From Mesorhizobium sp. WSM3862 (GTDB lineage: Bacteria > Pseudomonadota > Alphaproteobacteria > Rhizobiales > Rhizobiaceae): a DNA stretch of 64,000 nt. Of this stretch, positions 25,437 to 33,722 are shown piece after piece. Each line of letters begins with the position of its first letter. Position 1 is the first letter of the stretch. Location of the stretch: the NCBI RefSeq assembly GCF_002294985.1, contig NZ_NSGE01000005.1:263001-327000 (forward strand), given 5' to 3'. The notes under the pieces are model-generated. The model was not told where the DNA came from. It did no database searches and saw nothing but the letters and a program-made list of their open reading frames with translations. The position numbers and the translations under genes were made by a program.

Positions 25437-26624
25437 ATGTCCGCTTCCAATTCAATCGTCGTCGCCAGCGCAGCCCGCACAGCAGTCGGCTCCTTCAACG
25501 GCAGTTTCGCCGCCACGCCCGCGCACGAGCTCGGCGCGGTCGTCATCAAGGAATTGCTAGCGCGTGCCAAGGTCGACCCGGCGGAGGTGGACGAAGTCAT
25601 CCTGGGTCAGGTGCTGACCGCCGCTCAGGGCCAGAACCCGGCCCGCCAGGCTTCCATCAATGCCGGTCTGCCCAAGGAGACGACTGCTTGGGGCCTCAAC
25701 CAGGTTTGCGGCTCGGGCTTGAGGGCCATTGCGCTCGGCATGCAGCAGATCGCCACCGGCGACGCCAAGGTGATCGTCGCCGGCGGCCAAGAATCGATGT
25801 CGCTGTCGCCGCACGCCCAGCACCTGCGCGCCGGCGTCAAGATGGGCGACTACAAGATGATCGATACCATGATCAAGGACGGCCTATGGGATGCCTTCAA
25901 CGGCTACCATATGGGCAACACCGCCGAGAACGTCGCTCGTCAGTTCCAGATCACCCGCGAAGTCCAGGACGAGTTCGCGCTGGCCTCGCAAAACAAGGCC
26001 GAGGCGGCGCAGAAGGCCGGCAGGTTCAAGGACGAGATCGTCGCCTTCACCATCAAGGGCAGGAAGGGCGACACGGTCGTCGACCAGGACGAGTATATCC
26101 GCCACGGCGCGACGCTCGACGCCATGACCAAGCTGAAGCCCGCTTTCGACAAGGAAGGCACGGTCACCGCCGCCAACGCGTCCGGCATCAATGACGGCGC
26201 CGCCGGCGCGCTGCTGATGACCGAGGCCGAGGCCGCAAGACGCGGCATCACCCCGCTGGTCCGCATCGCCTCCTGGGCGACCGCCGGCGTCGATCCGTCA
26301 ATCATGGGCACGGGGCCCATTCCCGCCTCCAAGCGCGCGCTTGAGAAGGCGGGCTGGTCGGTAAAGGATCTCGATCTCGTCGAGGCCAACGAGGCCTTCG
26401 CCGCGCAAGCCTGCGCCGTCAACCAGGGCATGGGCTGGGACCCCTCGATCGTCAACGTCAACGGCGGCGCCATCGCCATCGGCCATCCGATCGGCGCCTC
26501 GGGCGCCCGCGTGTTCAACACGCTGGTCTACGAGATGCGCCGCCGCGGCGCAAAGAAAGGCCTCGCGACGCTTTGCATCGGCGGCGGCATGGGCGTTGCG
26601 ATGTGTGTGGAAGCCTTGAACTGA
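25437..26624 (+). CDS. phaA: Acetyl-CoA C-acetyltransferase (beta-ketothiolase)
   Basis: 395-aa biosynthetic thiolase that condenses two acetyl-CoA to acetoacetyl-CoA, the first step of polyhydroxybutyrate synthesis. The acyl-accepting cysteine is Cys91 in [10 protein letters not shown], the His is in [14 protein letters not shown], and the second Cys is in [11 protein letters not shown]. Length and N-terminus are standard. A leader of 300 nt separates it from phaR. The reductase gene phaB follows after 134 nt that contain a small inverted repeat, so the two may be co-transcribed. PHA synthase (phaC) is not in the window. Confidence 0.97.
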   Translation: MSASNSIVVASAARTAVGSFNGSFAATPAHELGAVVIKELLARAKVDPAEVDEVILGQVLTAAQGQNPARQASINAGLPKETTAWGLNQVCGSGLRAIALGMQQIATGDAKVIVAGGQESMSLSPHAQHLRAGVKMGDYKMIDTMIKDGLWDAFNGYHMGNTAENVARQFQITREVQDEFALASQNKAEAAQKAGRFKDEIVAFTIKGRKGDTVVDQDEYIRHGATLDAMTKLKPAFDKEGTVTAANASGINDGAAGALLMTEAEAARRGITPLVRIASWATAGVDPSIMGTGPIPASKRALEKAGWSVKDLDLVEANEAFAAQACAVNQGMGWDPSIVNVNGGAIAIGHPIGASGARVFNTLVYEMRRRGAKKGLATLCIGGGMGVAMCVEALN

Positions 26625-26628
26625 GCGA

Positions 26629-26755
26629 ACGGCGAACTGAGCGAATAGCGAATGGGGAGTAGCCTATAGGGGGAAATGGTGTTGCGCGACGGGTTATCGG
26701 ATTCCTACTCGCTATTCGCCGCTCCCTACTCGCTCTTCCGACCAAAGGGAGGAAA
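26629..26755. repeat. GCGARTAG-type inverted repeat between phaA and phaB
   Basis: AT-richer palindromic stretch in the phaA-phaB gap. The left arm contains GAGCGAATAGCGAATGGGGAGTAG-like units (26639-26662); the right arm (26727-26755) carries their inverse (CTACTCGCTATTCG and CCCTACTCGCTCTTCC). The unit GCGA(A/G)TAG occurs several times. This resembles a dispersed short repeat that I recall in Mesorhizobium genomes. It could form a hairpin in the phaAB mRNA and alter phaB expression. Confidence 0.55.
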
Positions 26756-26758
26756 TGC

Positions 26759-27481
26759 ATGAGCAAGGTAGCAATCGTCACGGGCGGATCGCGCGGCATC
26801 GGTGCGGCGATATCGGTGGCCCTGAAGAATGCCGGCTATTCGGTCGCCGCGAACTATGCCGGCAATGACGAGGCGGCCCAGAAATTCAACGCCGAGACCG
26901 GCATCCCCGTCTACAAATGGTCGGTCGCCGATTATGACGCTTGCGCCGCCGGCATCGCCCAAGTCGAGGCCGATCTCGGTCCGGTCTCGGTGCTGGTCAA
27001 CAATGCCGGCATCACCCGCGACACCATGTTCCACAAGATGACCCGCGAGCAGTGGAAGGAGGTCATCGACACCAACCTTTCCGGCGTCTTCAACATGACG
27101 CATCCGCTATGGAACGGCATGCGCGATAGGAAGTTCGGCCGCGTCATCACCATCTCCTCGATCAACGGCCAGAAAGGCCAGATGGGCCAGGTCAATTATT
27201 CGGCCTCGAAAGCCGGCGATATCGGCTTCACCAAGGCGCTTGCCCAGGAAGGCGCCCGCGCCGGCATCACCGTCAACGTTGTTTGCCCCGGCTACATCGC
27301 CACCGACATGGTCATGGCCGTGCCGGAAAAAGTGCGGGAATCGATCATCGCTCAGATCCCGGTCGGCCGTCTCGGCGAGCCGGAGGAGATTGCGCGCTGC
27401 GTCGTCTTCCTCGCCTCGGAAGACGCAGGCTTCATCACCGGCTCGACGATAAGCGCCAATGGCGGCCAGTATTTCGCCTGA
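26759..27481 (+). CDS. phaB: Acetoacetyl-CoA reductase
   Basis: 240-aa short-chain dehydrogenase that reduces acetoacetyl-CoA to (R)-3-hydroxybutyryl-CoA, the monomer for PHB. The NADPH-binding motif TGGSRGIG is at residues 8-15, NNAG in the middle, and the catalytic Ser/Tyr/Lys set in SSINGQKG...NYSASKAG. The C-terminus GSTISANGGQYFA is standard for PhaB. A strong GGGAGG lies upstream of ATG 26759. A Rho-independent terminator follows 36 nt after the stop. Confidence 0.97.
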   Translation: MSKVAIVTGGSRGIGAAISVALKNAGYSVAANYAGNDEAAQKFNAETGIPVYKWSVADYDACAAGIAQVEADLGPVSVLVNNAGITRDTMFHKMTREQWKEVIDTNLSGVFNMTHPLWNGMRDRKFGRVITISSINGQKGQMGQVNYSASKAGDIGFTKALAQEGARAGITVNVVCPGYIATDMVMAVPEKVRESIIAQIPVGRLGEPEEIARCVVFLASEDAGFITGSTISANGGQYFA

Positions 27482-27516
27482 GATCTTACTGGCCTGAACT
27501 CTTCTGACACCGATGG

Positions 27517-27550
27517 CAGACGGCCCGCCGCAAACGGGCCGCCTGTTTTT
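27517..27550 (+). terminator. Rho-independent terminator after phaB
   Basis: CAG-A-CGGCCCG, loop CCGCAAA, CGGGCCG-C-CTG, then five T residues (27546-27550). The GC-rich stem with a U-tract ends the phaAB transcript. Confidence 0.8.
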
Positions 27551-28204
27551 GTCTGCGCAGCGGCGGCACCGGGTGGGCATGCCTCAATTTGGCACGCAAA
27601 CGTTAACGACCTCCCCGCGCCCTGTGGGAAACCCGGTTCACATGCCGTGAATTTTCGGTGCACAAGCTGTGGACAACACCATATCTAGTCGTGAACAAAC
27701 CAGGAATTTTTGCAGATCGCTGATTCGTCGCCGATTCGTTCCGGCTTTGGCCGAAAAGTTAACGGGCCGCGCCGCAAATACCCCGAAAAAGATTAACGCC
27801 GGTTAGGAAAGATCAACCATTTCATAATTTTGGCGGCCGCGCTCGAGTCCGTCGCGGTCGCTCTCCCGCAAAGGTTAACCACGCTCCAGAACCAGCGCGA
27901 GCCAAGCACGAAACGGGCCAGTGCACAGATTCAGCATGTGGTGAGACTCATGGTCAAAAAATCCACATATAGCCGTGAACAAAACCTGAATCAGAGCGAG
28001 TCAGTGATTCGTCGCCGATTCGTTCCAGACTCGTTCCAACGGTTAATCGGCCGCGGATTTTGACCTTGCCTGTCGTCGCGCCATCTCTTGATGGGAACAT
28101 TCCGCTTTCGCTTCGCGTCTGAAATCCCTATGTGTGCCCTGTCACACGCGGCGGCACCGCCGCGTCCCCGACAACAAGCGGCAGAAAGCCTCATTTCCGA
28201 GCCG
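27551..28204. promoter_or_regulatory. Gene-free region with a GANTC (CcrM) cluster
   Basis: No gene is apparent between phaB and the helicase. Ten GANTC sites lie in 311 bp, starting at 27722, 27733, 27845, 27928, 27945, 27988, 27998, 28006, 28017 and 28028; about one would be expected by chance. The last five are spaced 8-11 bp. TGTGGACAA (27669-27677) and TGTGGGAAA nearby resemble degenerate DnaA boxes. CcrM methylates GANTC in this class and links transcription and replication to the cell cycle. This could be a cell-cycle-controlled promoter for the helicase, or a replication-related site. Confidence 0.6.
27680..28026. repeat. Degenerate direct repeat of about 65 bp
   Basis: Copy 1 (27680-27741) and copy 2 (27961-28026) share CGTGAACAAA near their left ends and the exact 21-mer made of TGATTCGTCG followed by CCGATTCGTTC at their right ends, about 284 bp apart. 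Each copy therefore carries two GATTC sites 11 bp apart. Confidence 0.7.
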
Positions 28205-31200
28205 ATGAATATCCAGCCGAAACCCTCCCAGCCGCTGATCCTTTCCGGCCGCGACGTGACGGCCGTGCTCGGCCCCACCAACACCGGCAAGACCCATCTC
28301 GCCATCGAGCGCATGGTGGCGCACGACACCGGCATCATCGGTCTGCCGCTGAGGCTCCTTGCCCGCGAGGTCTATACGCGCGTCTGCGAGAAGGTCGGCG
28401 CCAGCAAGGTGGCGCTGGTCACCGGCGAAGAGAAGATCGTGCCGGCGAGCGCGAGATATTCCGTCTGCACCGTGGAGGCGATGCCGCGAGAGACCGATGC
28501 CGCCTTCGTCGCCATCGACGAGGTGCAGCTCGCCGGCGACCTCGAACGCGGCCACATCTTCACCGACCGCATCCTGCATCTGCGCGGCCGCCAGGAGACG
28601 CTGCTTCTGGGCGCCGCCACCATGCACGGCATCCTGCAACGCCTGCTGAAGGGCGTCTCGGTGGTGACGCGGCCGCGGCTGTCGCATCTTGCCTACGCCG
28701 GCTCGAAGAAGCTCACCCGCCTGCCGCGGCGCACGGCGATCGTCGCCTTCTCCGCCGACGAGGTCTATGCCATCGCCGAATTGATCCGCCGCCAGCAGGG
28801 TGGTGCTGCCGTCGTTCTCGGCGCACTCAGTCCCCGCACCCGCAATGCCCAGGTGGAGATCTTCCAGTCGGGCGACGTCGACTATCTGGTCGCCACCGAT
28901 GCCATCGGCATGGGCCTGAACCTCGACCTCGAGCACGTCGCCTTCGCCCAGAACCGCAAGTTCGACGGCTACCAATACCGCAACCTGACCGCCGCCGAGC
29001 TAGGCCAGATCGCGGGGCGTGCCGGCCGACACCTGCGCGACGGCACCTTCGGCGTTACCGGCCAGGTCGATCCGTTCGACGAGGATCTGGTCAAGAAGAT
29101 CGAGGCGCACGATTTCGACCCGGTGAAGGTGCTGCAGTGGCGCACCGCCGATTTCGATTTTGCCAGCCTCGATGCCCTGAAACGCTCGATCGAGACCAAC
29201 GCGCCGGTCGAAGGGCTGACCCGGGCATTGCCGGCGGTCGACGCTCAGGCGCTGGAACATTTGTCGCGCGACGCGGACATCAGGACGCTAGCCACCGGCA
29301 GGGAGCGCGTGGCGCTGCTGTGGGAGGCCTGCGCGCTGCCGGACTACCGCAAGATCGCGCCCGCCCAGCATGCCGACCTCATCGCCTCGATCTACATGGA
29401 CCTCGCACGCCATGGCCATGTCGATGAAAATTATATGGCCGAGCAGGTGCGGCGGGCCGACACCACGGATGGTGATATCGACACGCTGTCGCACCGGATC
29501 GCCCAGATCCGCACCTGGACCTTCGTCTCCAACCGACCGGGCTGGCTGGCCGATCAGCTACACTGGCAGGAAAAGACGCGCGAAATCGAAGACAGATTGT
29601 CGGATGCGTTGCATGAGCGGTTGACGAAACGCTTCGTAGACCGCAGGACTTCCGTCCTCATGCGGCGCCTTAGAGAAAATACCATGCCTGAAGCTGAAAT
29701 CAGCCCAACCGGAACCGTGCTCGTCGAAGGCCATCACGTCGGCGAACTGCAGGGATTCCGCTTCACCGCCGACCAGAGCGCCGGCGGCGAGGACGCCAAG
29801 GCGGTGCGCACCGCTGCCCAGAAGGCGCTCGCGGCTGAGTTCGAGGCGCGCGCCGAGCGCTTCGCCGCCTGCGCCAACGGCGATCTGGCATTGGGTTCGG
29901 ACGGTGTCCTGCGCTGGATCGGCGCGCCGATCGGCACCCTGGTTGCCGGCGACGAGGCCTTGAAGCCGCGCCTTGTGCTGCTTGCCGACGAACAGCTCAC
30001 CGGCCCTGCCCGCGACAAGGTCGCGGCGCGCGCCGAGCGTTTCGTCAATTTCCAGATCGAGTCGCTCTTGAAGCCGCTGGTCGATTTGAAGAACGCCGAG
30101 CAGCTCACCGGCATCGCGCGCGGTATCGCCTTCCAGCTCGTCGAGCATTTCGGCCTCATCAACCGCCGCGACATCGCCGAGGAAATGAAGTCGCTCGACC
30201 AGGAAGGCCGGGCGGCCCTGCGGCGCCTTGGCGTGCGCTTCGGTGCCTACCACGTCTTCGTGCCGGCGCTGATCAAGCCGGCGCCGGCCGGGCTGGTGAC
30301 GCTGCTCTGGGCGCTCAAGAGCGACGGCAAGGACAAGCCAGGCTTCGGCGACGTGGTGCATGCGCTGGCATCGGGCCGCACCTCGGTGGTCATCGATCCT
30401 GCTTTCGACAAGACGTTCTACAAGCTCGCCGGCTATCGCAATCTCGGCCGCCGCGCCGTGCGCGTCGATATCCTAGAGCGGCTGGCCGATCTCATCCGAC
30501 CCGCGACCAACTGGAAGCCCGGCCTCGGCCAGCGACCGGACGGCGCCTATGACGGCCACGCCTTCATGGTGACGCCGCCGATGATGTCGATCCTCGGCGC
30601 CACCGCCGACGACATGGAAGAGATCCTCAAAGGCCTTGGCTATCGCGCCGAACCGAAGCCGGCGGCGGAGGTGAAGGCCAAGCTCGACGCGCTGGACAAT
30701 GCCGCCCGGGAGGCCGCGGCTGCGAAGCTTGCGGCGGAAGAGGCCGCGCGTGCTGCACAGGCGGCAGAGGCGCACGCCGTGGCAACCGACACGGTTGCAG
30801 AGGCAACGATCGAGGGATCCGAGCCGGCTGCCGCTGAAGTTCCTGCCGACGCCATCGCGGAAGCCGCGACGGAGCCTGACGCGAAAGATCCGGCGGAAGC
30901 GTCGGCTGCGGTCGCGGAAGAGGCTCCGCCTGTGGAGGCCGCTGCAGCGGTCGACGCTGCAGCAGCGCTTGGGTCGGCTGAAAGCGCCGATGCCTCCACC
31001 TCGATGGGGGAGGTCGCGGCGGGAAGCGACGCGGGTGGGGCTGACGGCGCCGACGATGCAGACGGCACCAACACCGCCGACGCCGGCGCTCTCCACGAGG
31101 GCGAAGGCGGTGAAGGCGCAGAGCCCCCCGCCGAACCGGAAGAGCCGAAGCCGATCCTGCTGTGGCGGCAGGCGCGCTTCGACCATTCGCGCCCGCGCCA

Positions 31201-31618
31201 CCGCCATGACAATCGCCGCGACAATCGTCCGCGCAACGGCCAGGCTGCAGGCGATGGCCAGGCGGCTGCCACGGGTGGCCAGGCCGGCGATCGGCCAGCC
31301 CGTGAGGGCCGCCGCGACCAGCGCGACGGGGCCGGCAAGCCGCGCTTCGACCGGTCGAAGTTCAAGCCGAGACCGGAACGCGAAGGCGGCGAACGGCGCG
31401 AAGGCAGGCAGCAGGGCGAGCGTGCCGATCGCCACGAGGGGGGACGCCGCGAGGGCCGGCCGGACTGGAAAGGCAACAGGCAGGACGGCAAGGGCAATGC
31501 CGCAGGCGGCAACAAGCCGGCCTTCCAGGGCAAGCCGCGCGAGGAGCGTCCGCAGCGCTTCGATCCGGATTCACCCTTTGCCAAGCTCGCCGCCTTGCGC
31601 GACCAGCTGAAGAAATAG
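28205..31618 (+). CDS. SUV3-like ATP-dependent RNA helicase
   Basis: About 1137 aa. The N-terminal half is a superfamily-2 helicase of the mitochondrial SUV3 type: Walker A GPTNTGKTH (23-31), the DExx motif AIDEVQLAGD, motif III GAATMHG, and the C-terminal helicase motifs YLVATDAIGMGLNLDL and QIAGRAGRH. SUV3-type helicases unwind RNA with exonucleases during decay. After about residue 830 the chain becomes low complexity: an acidic, Ala/Glu-rich stretch, then an Arg/Gly/Asp-rich basic tail suited to RNA binding. ATG 28205 is chosen because the fold starts just after it; in-frame ATGs at 28088 and 28130 give an untypical leader and none has a good ribosome site. The S4-domain gene follows after 15 nt. 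Confidence 0.88.
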   Translation: MNIQPKPSQPLILSGRDVTAVLGPTNTGKTHLAIERMVAHDTGIIGLPLRLLAREVYTRVCEKVGASKVALVTGEEKIVPASARYSVCTVEAMPRETDAAFVAIDEVQLAGDLERGHIFTDRILHLRGRQETLLLGAATMHGILQRLLKGVSVVTRPRLSHLAYAGSKKLTRLPRRTAIVAFSADEVYAIAELIRRQQGGAAVVLGALSPRTRNAQVEIFQSGDVDYLVATDAIGMGLNLDLEHVAFAQNRKFDGYQYRNLTAAELGQIAGRAGRHLRDGTFGVTGQVDPFDEDLVKKIEAHDFDPVKVLQWRTADFDFASLDALKRSIETNAPVEGLTRALPAVDAQALEHLSRDADIRTLATGRERVALLWEACALPDYRKIAPAQHADLIASIYMDLARHGHVDENYMAEQVRRADTTDGDIDTLSHRIAQIRTWTFVSNRPGWLADQLHWQEKTREIEDRLSDALHERLTKRFVDRRTSVLMRRLRENTMPEAEISPTGTVLVEGHHVGELQGFRFTADQSAGGEDAKAVRTAAQKALAAEFEARAERFAACANGDLALGSDGVLRWIGAPIGTLVAGDEALKPRLVLLADEQLTGPARDKVAARAERFVNFQIESLLKPLVDLKNAEQLTGIARGIAFQLVEHFGLINRRDIAEEMKSLDQEGRAALRRLGVRFGAYHVFVPALIKPAPAGLVTLLWALKSDGKDKPGFGDVVHALASGRTSVVIDPAFDKTFYKLAGYRNLGRRAVRVDILERLADLIRPATNWKPGLGQRPDGAYDGHAFMVTPPMMSILGATADDMEEILKGLGYRAEPKPAAEVKAKLDALDNAAREAAAAKLAAEEAARAAQAAEAHAVATDTVAEATIEGSEPAAAEVPADAIAEAATEPDAKDPAEASAAVAEEAPPVEAAAAVDAAAALGSAESADASTSMGEVAAGSDAGGADGADDADGTNTADAGALHEGEGGEGAEPPAEPEEPKPILLWRQARFDHSRPRHRHDNRRDNRPRNGQAAGDGQAAATGGQAGDRPAREGRRDQRDGAGKPRFDRSKFKPRPEREGGERREGRQQGERADRHEGGRREGRPDWKGNRQDGKGNAAGGNKPAFQGKPREERPQRFDPDSPFAKLAALRDQLKK

Positions 31619-31633
31619 CCTCGGCCGGTCACG

Positions 31634-32020
31634 ATGGTTGGAGAAGGCCGCCAGCGCATCGACAAATGGTTGTTCTTCTCGCGTGCGGTGAAATCCCGGT
31701 CGTTGGCGGCGAAGCTCGTCATTGCCGGGCGCGTCCGCATCAATCGCGACAAAGCAGCGCAGGCCTCCGATCTGGTCAAGGCCGGCGATGTCCTGACCAT
31801 CACGCTCGACCGCCGAATCCTTGTCTGGAAGGTGCTTGGGCCTGGCGCCCGGCGTGGTCCTGCCGACGAGGCGCGGCTGCTTTACGAGGATATGTCGCCG
31901 CCGCCGACGGCCAAGGGCGAGGCGGTTCCTGACGCCATTCCGGCGCTGCGCGAGGCCGGCACCGGCCGTCCGACCAAGCGGCAGCGGCGGCAGACGGACC
32001 GGCTGCTCGGCGAGGACTAG
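31634..32020 (+). CDS. S4-domain RNA-binding protein (Hsp15-like)
   Basis: 128-aa protein with an S4 domain at about residues 6-70 ([22 protein letters not shown] then [25 protein letters not shown]). E. coli Hsp15 binds free 50S subunits carrying nascent chains; this relative may have a ribosome-rescue or RNA-quality role. The C-terminal third is basic and Pro/Arg-rich ([17 protein letters not shown]). Located 15 nt after the helicase gene, so co-transcribed; an RNA-handling pair is a plausible inference. Confidence 0.9.
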   Translation: MVGEGRQRIDKWLFFSRAVKSRSLAAKLVIAGRVRINRDKAAQASDLVKAGDVLTITLDRRILVWKVLGPGARRGPADEARLLYEDMSPPPTAKGEAVPDAIPALREAGTGRPTKRQRRQTDRLLGED

Positions 32021-32169
32021 AAGATACGACGGAACCTCGTCGCGGCAGGCGCGCGGAATTCCTTTCCGCGATGCCGGCTCAGGCGGGAAGTCCTGCCCTT
32101 GCAAGCGGCGGGCAAAGGCGTTACCTCACCAAAAAAGCCCAGCAAATACGGGACGTCCCGGAGCCTGCG

Positions 32170-32508
32170 ATGACCTATGTCGTGACCGACAATTGCATAA
32201 AATGCAAATACATGGACTGCATCGAGGTCTGTCCGGTCGACTGTTTCTACGAAGGCGAGAACATGCTCGTCATCCATCCTGACGAGTGCATCGACTGCGG
32301 CGTGTGCGAGCCGGAATGCCCGGCCGACGCGATCAAGCCGGACACCGAGTCCGGGCTCGACAAATGGTTGCAGGTCAATTCCGAATACGCGGAGAAATGG
32401 CCCAACATCACTGCCAAGAAAGAGCCGCCGGCCGACGCCAAGAACTTCGACGGCGAGGCCGGGAAGTTCGAGAAGTATTTCTCGCCGGAGCCCGGCGAAG
32501 GCGACTGA
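32170..32508 (+). CDS. fdxA: 7Fe ferredoxin FdxA
   Basis: 112-aa ferredoxin with [3Fe-4S] and [4Fe-4S] centres. The ligand motifs are [17 protein letters not shown] (residues 9-25) and [12 protein letters not shown], matching Azotobacter-type FdI/FdxA of alphaproteobacteria. It carries electrons for unspecified partners. ATG 32170 is selected because it opens on [10 protein letters not shown] and has GGAG 7 nt upstream. A perfect 12-bp palindrome CGGGACGTCCCG (32149-32160) precedes the ribosome site. Confidence 0.97.
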   Translation: MTYVVTDNCIKCKYMDCIEVCPVDCFYEGENMLVIHPDECIDCGVCEPECPADAIKPDTESGLDKWLQVNSEYAEKWPNITAKKEPPADAKNFDGEAGKFEKYFSPEPGEGD

Positions 32509-32883
32509 AGGCCGGGCCGGGCAAGCCGGCATGACGCCACGTAAGCGAGCCGATACAATTGCTGTCTTGACAGCCAGCGATGGCGCATGGCGTTAGCGAA
32601 TGCAGCAAAACCTTGATTCTTCCGACTTTTTGTGTTATATCCGCGAAACATGCCGGTGACACAACGTCGATTTATGGCGCTAACGCCCCAAATCACTGAA
32701 AGGTGAACTTTTCAAATCCGGACCAGAGCGATCTGGGGCAGGCAATCGCATTCGTGCGGTTTGTCGGTCCCGGCTTATTCCGGTGAGTTCACTTGTTGTG
32801 CGGCTAAAGATCGGCTTCCGCCGATCGTCTGAGTTCAGCCGGCGCCGCCATGCCGGCGCTACAACTAAGGAGTTCAGGGCGTA
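32509..32883 (+). promoter_or_regulatory. carD upstream region with promoter
   Basis: 375 nt without a gene. A plausible sigma-70 promoter is TTGATT (32613-32618), a 17-bp spacer and TATATC (32636-32641), which would give a 5' leader of about 235 nt before carD. The leader contains GC-rich inverted repeats (for instance GCCGGCG...CGCCGGC-like segments near 32838-32860) but no riboswitch that I recognise. Confidence 0.5.
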
Positions 32884-33465
32884 ATGGCAACGATCACCCC
32901 GCAGAAGAAGTCCACCGCGGCCCGTCACGGGTTCAAGACCGGTGAGTTTATCGTTTATCCGGCGCATGGCGTCGGCCAGATCGTGGCCATCGACGAGCAG
33001 GAAGTCGCGGGTCACAAGCTGGAGCTGTTCGTCATCGATTTCCAGAAGGACAAGATGCGGCTTAAGGTGCCGGTCGCCAAGGCGACCTCTATCGGCATGC
33101 GCAAGCTCTCGGAAGAGGATTATGTCGATCGCGCGCTGAAGGTCGTGCAGGGCCGCGCCCGCATCAAGCGCACGATGTGGTCGCGCCGCGCGCAGGAATA
33201 TGATGCCAAGATCAATTCCGGCGACCTGATCTCGATCTCGGAAGTGGTGCGCGACCTCTATCGCGCTGACAACCAGCCGGAGCAGTCCTATTCCGAGCGC
33301 CAGCTCTACGAAGCCGCACTCGACCGCATGGCTCGCGAGATCGCCGCCGTCAACCGCATGTCGGAGACCGAGGCGGTTCGCCTCATCGAGGTCAACCTCA
33401 ACAAGGGTCCGAAGCGCGGCGCCAAGGCCGACAACGAGGAAGCCGAGCAGGAAGAAGCTGCCTGA
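32884..33465 (+). CDS. CarD family transcriptional regulator
   Basis: 193-aa CarD/CdnL-type protein. The N-terminal Tudor-like RNA-polymerase-interacting domain is FKTGEFIVYPAHGVGQIVAIDEQEVAGHKLELF, followed by the helical DNA-contacting domain with the motif MWSRRAQEYDAKINSGDLISISEVVRDLYR. CarD proteins bind the polymerase beta subunit and stabilise open complexes at rRNA and growth-related promoters. The acidic C-terminus (NEEAEQEEAA) is typical of rhizobial members. AAGGAG lies 12 nt upstream of the start. Confidence 0.95.
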   Translation: MATITPQKKSTAARHGFKTGEFIVYPAHGVGQIVAIDEQEVAGHKLELFVIDFQKDKMRLKVPVAKATSIGMRKLSEEDYVDRALKVVQGRARIKRTMWSRRAQEYDAKINSGDLISISEVVRDLYRADNQPEQSYSERQLYEAALDRMAREIAAVNRMSETEAVRLIEVNLNKGPKRGAKADNEEAEQEEAA

Positions 33466-33489
33466 GCACTCGCCTGCCGAACAACGAAG

Positions 33490-33516
33490 AACCCTGCCTG
33501 GCGCCGGGTTTTTTGT
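33490..33516 (+). terminator. Terminator after carD
   Basis: AACCC (33491-33495) pairs with GGGTT around a small interrupted stem-loop and is followed directly by a run of T residues, 25 nt after the carD stop. The stem is short but the U-tract is good. Confidence 0.65.
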
Positions 33517-33537
33517 TGCGCGCAATATCGGAAGGTC

Positions 33538-33719
33538 GGCGCTGCCCTCATCCGCCTGCCGGCACCTTCTCCCGTATAGTGAACGGGGAGAAGCGAGATG
33601 ACGGCGTCGTTGGCGCCCATTCTGAAACGTTGGCGATTGGCGAACTCTCTGATGAAAGCGTCCTTTCTCCCGTCACTATCCGCGGAGAAATGCCCGGCAG
33701 AGCAATGAGGGGCAGCGCC
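33538..33719. repeat. RIME1-like intergenic mosaic element
   Basis: About 180 bp bounded by inverted ends (GCGCTGCCCTCAT and ATGAGGGGCAGCGC at 33705-33718). Inside, the left part carries CCGCCTGCCGGCACCTTCTC and the palindrome CTTCTCCCG...CGGGGAGAAG; the right part carries another partial palindrome (TTTCTCCCG...GCGGAGAAA). The sequence matches my memory of RIME1 repeats of rhizobia. It lies between carD and the end of the ABC transporter operon. Confidence 0.75.
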
Positions 33720-33722
33720 AAC

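Noticed and set aside
27551..28040. Calling the GANTC region the chromosomal origin
   Set aside because: DnaA-box-like words are degenerate and no dnaA, hemE, parAB or gidA gene is near. Only the methylation-site cluster is well supported.
28088..28204. Longer start for the helicase (ATG 28088 or 28130)
   Set aside because: The extra 25-39 residues have no family pattern and no ribosome site, and a longer gene would run into the GANTC-rich region.
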